NCBI GenBank assembly: GCA_021816565.1
Contig: JAKAXN010000014.1
Location: 1-26,510 of the forward strand
Reading direction: 5' to 3'
Source: Actinomycetes bacterium
GTDB taxonomy: Bacteria > Actinomycetota > Acidimicrobiia > Acidimicrobiales > Palsa-688
Length of the DNA: 26,510 nucleotides
The notes under the pieces were generated by a model. That model did not search any database. It saw only the letters and a list, made by a program, of their open reading frames with translations, and was not told where the DNA came from. The translations under genes were made by a program, and so were the position numbers. The stretch's first letter is position 1. Each line of letters opens with the position of its first letter. Shown one piece after another: positions 22,288 to 26,510 of the stretch.

Positions 22288-23682
22288 CGGCCCGCGGCGG
22301 AAGGCGGCGGCCAGGCGCCGCAGCGGGGGCTCGTAGGACTCGGCCAGCGACGGAAACGGGTGGACCACATCGGCCAGGACGGCGAGCGGTATGCGGGCCC
22401 GGACAGCGAGTACGGCCTCGCCGATGAACTCCTCGGCTCCGGGCCCCACGGCCGATGCCCCGACCAGCACCCCGGCGGACCGGTCGGCGACGAGCACCAG
22501 CCGGCCCCGCTGCACCCCGTCGGTGGCCGCCCGGGCGGTGCCTGCCACATCCATCGTCTCGACCATCACGTCGACGCCCTGCTCCCGGGCGGCGGCCTCG
22601 GTCATCCCCACGGCCGCCAGAGTGGGGTCGGTGTAGACGGCCCGGGGTATGGCCCGGTAGTCGGCCTCGTAGTCCTCACCGCGCAGGTTGGCCGCCACCA
22701 CACGCGACTGGTAGTTCGCGGTGTGGGTGAAAGGAGCGACCCCGGTGACGTCCCCAGCCGCCCACACCCCCGGTGCGCCGGGGACCCGGCACCGGGCATC
22801 GACCTCGAGACCCGACTCCCCAGCCTCGATGCCCAGCGAGTCGAGGCCGATGTCGTCCAGGTTGGGCCGGCGCCCGGTGGCCACCAGCACCCGGTCCACC
22901 CCGATCGACGACCCGTCTGCCAGTTCCAGCACCGCGCCGTCAGGGGTGGGGCGGCACCGATCCAGGCGGGTGCCGGTGCGAACCTCGACACCGTCTTCGC
23001 CCAGGGCCTCCCCTATCAGCTTCGACAGGGCCGGCTCCTCCCGGGATATCAGCCGGTCGGCGCTCTCGATCAGCGTCACCGCCACCCCGAAGCCGGCGTA
23101 GGCCTGGGCCAGCTCGCAGCCCACCGGCCCCCCGCCGAGCACCGCCAGCCGGCCGGGCCGCTCCCCGGTGCTGAGGGCCTGGTCACTGGTCCAGGTCGGA
23201 ACCAGGTCCAGCCCGTCGATGGGCGGCACCACCGGACGAGAGCCGGTGGCTATCACCAGGTTGCGCCAAGCGATCTCGGTCTCCTCCCCGGAGTCGGTGG
23301 TCACCGCCAGCCGGCCGGGTCCGGTCACCCGGCCCCGGCCCCGCAGCAGCACCGCTCCCGAGGCGCGCAGCTGCCCGGCGTTCTCCGAGTCGTCGCGACC
23401 TTCGGAAACCTCGTCGCGCCGAGCGACCGCCCCGGGCCAGGCGGCGGCCGGGTCCCCGAGCTCCAACCGGCCGGCGGCCGCGCCCAGCGTGTGGGCCCGG
23501 GCCACCAGGTTGCGGACGTGGGCGGCGCGCAGCAGGGCCTTGGACGGCACGCACGCCACGAACGGGCACTCCCCGCCCACCCGGGCGGCCTCCACCACGG
23601 CGATACGCCGGTCGGGGACCTCCTGCCATATCCACTCCCCGCCGGACCCGCCGCCGAGCACCACGATGTCGTATTCCTCCAC
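22282..23682 (-). CDS. FAD/NAD(P)-dependent disulfide oxidoreductase (mercuric/dihydrolipoamide reductase-like)
   Basis: This 466-residue flavoprotein has an N-terminal FAD motif VVLGGGSGG and the redox-active CX4C in [13 protein letters not shown] (Cys39 and Cys44). A NAD(P)-binding [21 protein letters not shown] lies near residues 183-203, followed by the second FAD motif WAAGDVTGV and a dimerisation domain. The catalytic His-Glu pair is retained in [10 protein letters not shown] (His441, Glu448). The first motif lacks the usual A-A-x-x-A helix (it reads [11 protein letters not shown]), and the ECPFVAC loop differs from the TCLNVGC of lipoamide and mercuric reductases, pointing to an uncharacterised subfamily. 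No Hg-binding C-terminal Cys pair is present, so mercury reduction is unlikely. The start is GTG 23682, nine bases after the upstream gene's stop. Confidence 0.88.
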   Translation of the reverse strand: MEEYDIVVLGGGSGGEWIWQEVPDRRIAVVEAARVGGECPFVACVPSKALLRAAHVRNLVARAHTLGAAAGRLELGDPAAAWPGAVARRDEVSEGRDDSENAGQLRASGAVLLRGRGRVTGPGRLAVTTDSGEETEIAWRNLVIATGSRPVVPPIDGLDLVPTWTSDQALSTGERPGRLAVLGGGPVGCELAQAYAGFGVAVTLIESADRLISREEPALSKLIGEALGEDGVEVRTGTRLDRCRPTPDGAVLELADGSSIGVDRVLVATGRRPNLDDIGLDSLGIEAGESGLEVDARCRVPGAPGVWAAGDVTGVAPFTHTANYQSRVVAANLRGEDYEADYRAIPRAVYTDPTLAAVGMTEAAAREQGVDVMVETMDVAGTARAATDGVQRGRLVLVADRSAGVLVGASAVGPGAEEFIGEAVLAVRARIPLAVLADVVHPFPSLAESYEPPLRRLAAAFRRGPR

Positions 23683-23691
23683 CCCGGTGGA

Positions 23692-24708
23692 CTACCCCGG
23701 ACCGGCCCCGGCGTTGCGCAGGGCGTCGATGGCCCGGGCCACCCACTCGCTCTCCCGGCGGGGAACCACCCAGCCCGAACCGCCGCGGACCCGCTCGGCC
23801 ACGGCGTCGACCATGAGCCGGTAGGGGTCGCAGGCCGGGAACGACCGGCTCTCGGCCCGGCCGTCACCGCGGCTGACCTCCAGCTCCGCCGGGGCGTCGG
23901 TCCACGCGCTGAACGCCGCCCCTCCGAAGCGGATGACCCCCTCGGTGCCCACGATCTCCAGCCACTGTCCAGCCGGTTCGTCTATCCCGGCCCGGACCGT
24001 GGCCGCGGTCCCGCCGGCCCGGAGGCGCCCGGTGGTGGCCAGGTCCACCCCCTCGGGATGCCGGCGGACCTCGGCCCCGGCCTCCGACACCGGGGCCCAC
24101 CCGGTGGCCCAGCCGACGGCCGAGAGGGCGTAACACCCGACGTCGTAGAGAGCTCCTCCCCCGCGAGCCGGCTGCATCCGGTAGTCGCCGGCCGGGACCC
24201 CGGAGAAGACGAAGCCGGCATCAACCGACAGCACCTGCCCTATGGCCCCCTCCGCCACCAGCCGCTCCGCCGCCCCGGTCCGCGGGTGCCACCGGTTCCA
24301 GGCCGCTTCCACGAGCAGCCGCCCGGCGGATTCGGCGGCGTCGAACGCCGAGATCACCTCGGCCGCGTCGAGGCCCAGCGGCTTCTCGCACAGCACGTGC
24401 TTGCCGGCCCTCAACGCCTCGATGACCCATGGGACGTGGGCATCGTTGGGCAGGGCTATGTAGACGACCTCGACCTCGGGGTCGGCCACGACCTGTTCGT
24501 AGGACCCGTAGGCCCGGGCCGACTGCTCCACCGGAGGCCCGCCGGCGGCCAGCCCGTCCAGGGTGGCGGCCAGGGTTGCGGCCCGCGCCACCTCCCGGGC
24601 TCCCACCGCCACCACCCGGCACCGGCGGGACGCCGCGAGGGCCGGCCCCACCGCCACCGTGGAGATCCGCCCGGCGCCGAGGATTCCCCAGCCGACGGGG
24701 CTGCTCAT
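23692..24708 (-). CDS. Gfo/Idh/MocA family oxidoreductase
   Basis: This 338-residue protein has an N-terminal Rossmann fold, VGWGILGAGRIST (residues 5-17), the hallmark EKPLGLDAAE (Glu108-Lys109-Pro110) and a C-terminal GFO/IDH/MocA beta-sheet domain with GGGALYDVGCYAL. Members oxidise hydroxyls of sugars, inositols or dihydrodiols with NAD(P); the closest general type here is the xylose/dihydrodiol-dehydrogenase-like group. The substrate is undetermined. ATG 24708 overlaps the upstream gene's stop as ATGA, so the two oxidoreductases are translationally coupled and may act on successive or related sugar intermediates. Confidence 0.92.
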   Translation of the reverse strand: MSSPVGWGILGAGRISTVAVGPALAASRRCRVVAVGAREVARAATLAATLDGLAAGGPPVEQSARAYGSYEQVVADPEVEVVYIALPNDAHVPWVIEALRAGKHVLCEKPLGLDAAEVISAFDAAESAGRLLVEAAWNRWHPRTGAAERLVAEGAIGQVLSVDAGFVFSGVPAGDYRMQPARGGGALYDVGCYALSAVGWATGWAPVSEAGAEVRRHPEGVDLATTGRLRAGGTAATVRAGIDEPAGQWLEIVGTEGVIRFGGAAFSAWTDAPAELEVSRGDGRAESRSFPACDPYRLMVDAVAERVRGGSGWVVPRRESEWVARAIDALRNAGAGPG

Positions 24709-26348
24709 CGCCCCCGCAACGCCGGGAACTGGGCCCGGCCGCCGCTCTCGGCCGAGACGACCGCCGCCTCCAGCACGGCCACCACGTCCCGGGACTGGTC
24801 GGGGTCGGCGGTCAGCGGCTCACCGAAGGCCAGCCGGTCGGCCAGCTCCCGGTGGTAGCGGCCGGCCGGGCCGGCCGGGGCGGCGACCTCGGTGCGGGAA
24901 CCATCGGGATGGTGCAGCCAGACCGTCGCCGGGGAGTCGGCCGGGGCCAGCCGGTCCTCGGCGAGCAGGCCGATGTCGGTGCGCCCGACCACCCGCTCCC
25001 GGCGCCACTCGCCGACCGCGGCCCCCTCGGTGCCCAGCACGTACCACTTCGGTTTGAGGGCGGCGGCCAGGTCGGAGTGGATGAAGCCGGCCTCGGTGCC
25101 GTCCTCGAAGCGGATCTCGATACCGAACTGGTCGGCGTTGGTCACGTCGTGCCATCGCAGCTTGTGCGCCGACCCCCGCACCCACGCCACCGGGGCCGGC
25201 ACCAGCGCCAGGATCTGGTCCAGATAGTGGGAGCCCCAGTCGAAGGCGGTGCCGCCCGATACCGCCGCGTCGGAGTGCCAGTAGTTGCACGGGTGCTCGA
25301 ATCCCCCGACGAAGGCCTCCACGTGGAACACCCGCCCCAGGCGGCCGTCCAGCACCAGCCGGCGCAGCGCCAGGAAGTCCGGGTCGAAGCGGCGGTTCTG
25401 GTAGACCGCCAGCGTCAGGCCTGCAGCCGCCGCCGCGTCGAGCATCCCGTCCGCCTCCCGGGCCGAGAGGGCGAGGGGCTTCTCCACCACGGCGTGGCGG
25501 CCGGCCTCGAGGGCCGCGGTGGCCCAGGCGGCGTGGCTGTCGGGAGGGGTGGAGATGGCCACCAGGCCGACGGCCCCGTCGCCCAGGAGCTCATCGGCCT
25601 TCACGTAGGTCCGCACCCCCGGGAGCGACCCGGCGGCCGCCGCCAGCCGGGCGTCGGAGCGGTCGCAGACCGCAGCCACCTCGAAGCCGGCCCCGACGAA
25701 CCCGGCCACGTGCTCCGCGCCGATGGCACCGAAGCCGAGCAGCCCCACGGCCGGCAGCGACGCCTCCGGGATCCGGCCGTGACCGGCCAGCAGGAGGATA
25801 CGGTGCAGCAACCTCAGGCCCCCGTCGTCGGGCCCGGCGATCAGCGCTTCCGCGTCCAGGCCGAGCAGGAGGACGTTGGTCTCCTGCCTCCAGGTGGCGA
25901 CCGGCACCCGGTCCAGTCCGACCGGGGCGGTGAGCACCACCGACACCGAGCCGTCCTCGGGCAGGAGGGGTACCACCGGGGCGAAGGGCTCGTCTCGGCC
26001 TTCCAGCCGCACCGTGACGGCCGCGTACCCGGGGGCGGCCTCCAGGCGGACCGGGTGGGCGGGCAGAGGCTCCCCGGCGCGAACCCCGGCGGCCTCGAGC
26101 ACGGCTGCCGGAATCCGGCCGGAGGGCCCTCCGGCGGTCACCACCAGCGCCACGGACCCGGCGGAGGCGTCGGAGAGGAGAGCGTCAAGGACGCCGGCAT
26201 CGACGGTGAGCGGGTCGACCACCGCGACCGGCCGGGCGTCGCCACCCTCGGGGGCGACGCAGCGGCGCAGCCACGGCGACAGAGCGTCCTCCAGGCGGGA
26301 GCCCTCGGAGATGATCTGGGTTTCGGGGACGTTCCGGCTGAAGGGCAC
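24705..26348 (-). CDS. Gfo/Idh/MocA oxidoreductase with extra N-terminal domain
   Basis: This 547-residue protein has a normal Gfo/Idh/MocA module from about residue 198 (LPAVGLLGFGAIG), with EKPLALSARE at 289, NRRFDPDFLALRRLV and GGTAFDWGSHYLDQ. Ahead of it lies a ~195-residue domain not found in standard members. Its HPVRL...DEPFAP...PVATWRQETNVLLLGLDAE...LRLLHRILLLAG pattern is reminiscent of ThuA/glutamine-amidotransferase-like domains, which often neighbour Gfo/Idh/MocA genes in sugar loci; this is a tentative reading. I chose GTG 26348 because an excellent promoter ends just upstream of it. TTG 26408 would add 20 residues but reads through that promoter. It is the first gene of the five-gene run and is divergent from the gene at 26425. 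Confidence 0.85.
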   Translation of the reverse strand: MPFSRNVPETQIISEGSRLEDALSPWLRRCVAPEGGDARPVAVVDPLTVDAGVLDALLSDASAGSVALVVTAGGPSGRIPAAVLEAAGVRAGEPLPAHPVRLEAAPGYAAVTVRLEGRDEPFAPVVPLLPEDGSVSVVLTAPVGLDRVPVATWRQETNVLLLGLDAEALIAGPDDGGLRLLHRILLLAGHGRIPEASLPAVGLLGFGAIGAEHVAGFVGAGFEVAAVCDRSDARLAAAAGSLPGVRTYVKADELLGDGAVGLVAISTPPDSHAAWATAALEAGRHAVVEKPLALSAREADGMLDAAAAAGLTLAVYQNRRFDPDFLALRRLVLDGRLGRVFHVEAFVGGFEHPCNYWHSDAAVSGGTAFDWGSHYLDQILALVPAPVAWVRGSAHKLRWHDVTNADQFGIEIRFEDGTEAGFIHSDLAAALKPKWYVLGTEGAAVGEWRRERVVGRTDIGLLAEDRLAPADSPATVWLHHPDGSRTEVAAPAGPAGRYHRELADRLAFGEPLTADPDQSRDVVAVLEAAVVSAESGGRAQFPALRGR

Positions 26349-26353
26349 GGTCG

Positions 26354-26382
26354 ACCATACGACGCCGGGACGGCTATGCCAA
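26354..26382 (-). promoter_or_regulatory. Promoter with leaderless start for the Gfo/Idh/MocA run
   Basis: On the minus strand TTGGCA (26382-26377), a 17-base spacer and TATGGT (26359-26354) place the transcription start at about 26347-26348, on the GTG start codon. There is no ribosome site, so the mRNA should be leaderless. Confidence 0.6.
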
Positions 26383-26388
26383 CCCCGG

Positions 26389-26394
26389 TAGGCT
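26389..26394 (+). promoter_or_regulatory. Candidate -10 element for the gene at 26425
   Basis: TAGGCT lies about 30 bases before the GTG at 26425 and would start transcription near 26401. The -35 (GGGACG, 17 bases upstream) is weak. This promoter region overlaps the divergent one at 26354-26382. Confidence 0.3.
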
Positions 26395-26424
26395 CTCGTG
26401 TCCCCCAACGCCGAGGAGCAGAGT

Positions 26425-26510
26425 GTGACCGACGGATCGGACCTGGAGTGGCTGGGCCTGGAGAGGGTCGGCCCGGGCCACTGGAGCTTCGTCCTGGCTC
26501 CGAGCCTGTC
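26425..26510 (+). CDS. Start of a divergent gene, possibly thioesterase-like (3' end outside window)
   Basis: GTG 26425 is preceded by GAGGAG (26413-26418) with six-base spacing. Only 28 codons are visible, reading MTDGSDLEWLGLERVGPG and then HWSFVLAPSL. The LGLERVGPG(H/R)W.F...PSL opening resembles the N-terminus of TesB-like acyl-CoA thioesterases in actinobacteria, but the fragment is too short to be sure. Confidence 0.55.
   Translation, partial: MTDGSDLEWLGLERVGPGHWSFVLAPSL

Noticed and set aside
22282..23682. Calling this gene merA
   Set aside because: It lacks a HMA domain and the C-terminal Cys pair, and no mer regulator or transporter is nearby.
22360..24858. 832-codon plus-strand open frame over the reductase and oxidoreductase genes
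   Set aside because: Low-complexity, His/Pro/Gly-rich antisense translation with no recognisable domain.

Overview
The window is very GC-rich, gene-dense, single-copy chromosomal DNA with many GTG/TTG starts, short or overlapping gene junctions and several starts that look leaderless. The gene families (a RamB-type regulator beside glyoxylate-shunt genes, two fatty acyl-CoA ligases with an SRPBCC protein, DUF2795, DUF2237, a solo ChrB-like N-terminal domain) fit a heterotrophic soil or freshwater actinobacterium, possibly of the Acidimicrobiia. That placement is inference. I see no tRNA, rRNA, CRISPR array, insertion sequence or phage gene.

Layout. (1) 1-663: 3' end of a CCG-domain Fe-S oxidoreductase, closed by a perfect UUCG hairpin. 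(2) 690-5348: ramB (minus) divergent from aceB-aceA (plus), a complete glyoxylate shunt next to its likely regulator, ended by a strong hairpin. (3) 5374-7460: a dienelactone hydrolase-like protein (plus), then an aldose 1-epimerase-like gene and a small orphan gene (minus). (4) 7461-7746: a gene-free stretch with a 13-bp hairpin and an AT-richer island. (5) 7747-9372: a PF10118-type ferritin-like protein and a divergent TetR regulator sharing a 97-bp control region that contains an exact TGTGA-N6-TCACA box. (6) 9335-12978 (minus): acyl-CoA ligase, SRPBCC protein and second acyl-CoA ligase in one tight operon. (7) 13122-18107 (plus): an aldonolactone oxidase-like flavoprotein, a second copy of the small orphan family, a PAS-GAF-GGDEF-EAL protein and a ChrB_N-like protein. 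(8) 18174-20636 (minus): two membrane proteins, an aldo/keto reductase and a DUF2795 protein. (9) 20751-21152 (plus): a small membrane protein. (10) 21167-26348 (minus): a five-gene run of two Gfo/Idh/MocA oxidoreductases (the first with an extra N-terminal domain), a flavin disulfide reductase, a GNAT protein and a DUF2237 protein. (11) 26425-26510: the beginning of a divergent gene.

How it fits together. Acyl-CoA ligases feed beta-oxidation, whose acetyl-CoA is assimilated by the glyoxylate shunt (AceA plus AceB) under RamB. The hydrolase/TetR pair has a promoter whose architecture predicts CRP-type activation and TetR repression. The minus-strand sugar/inositol dehydrogenase-like run looks like a separate catabolic or modification operon of unknown substrate.

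Most of the window is ordinary metabolism. The items most worth a second look are the two copies of an undescribed ~110-residue protein family sharing a WVCAPxxERA core, the composite control region at 8620-8715, the candidate RamB operators at 2237-2309, the two-domain Gfo/Idh/MocA fusion with a leaderless promoter, and the overlapping mini-ORF in front of the COG4280-type membrane protein.
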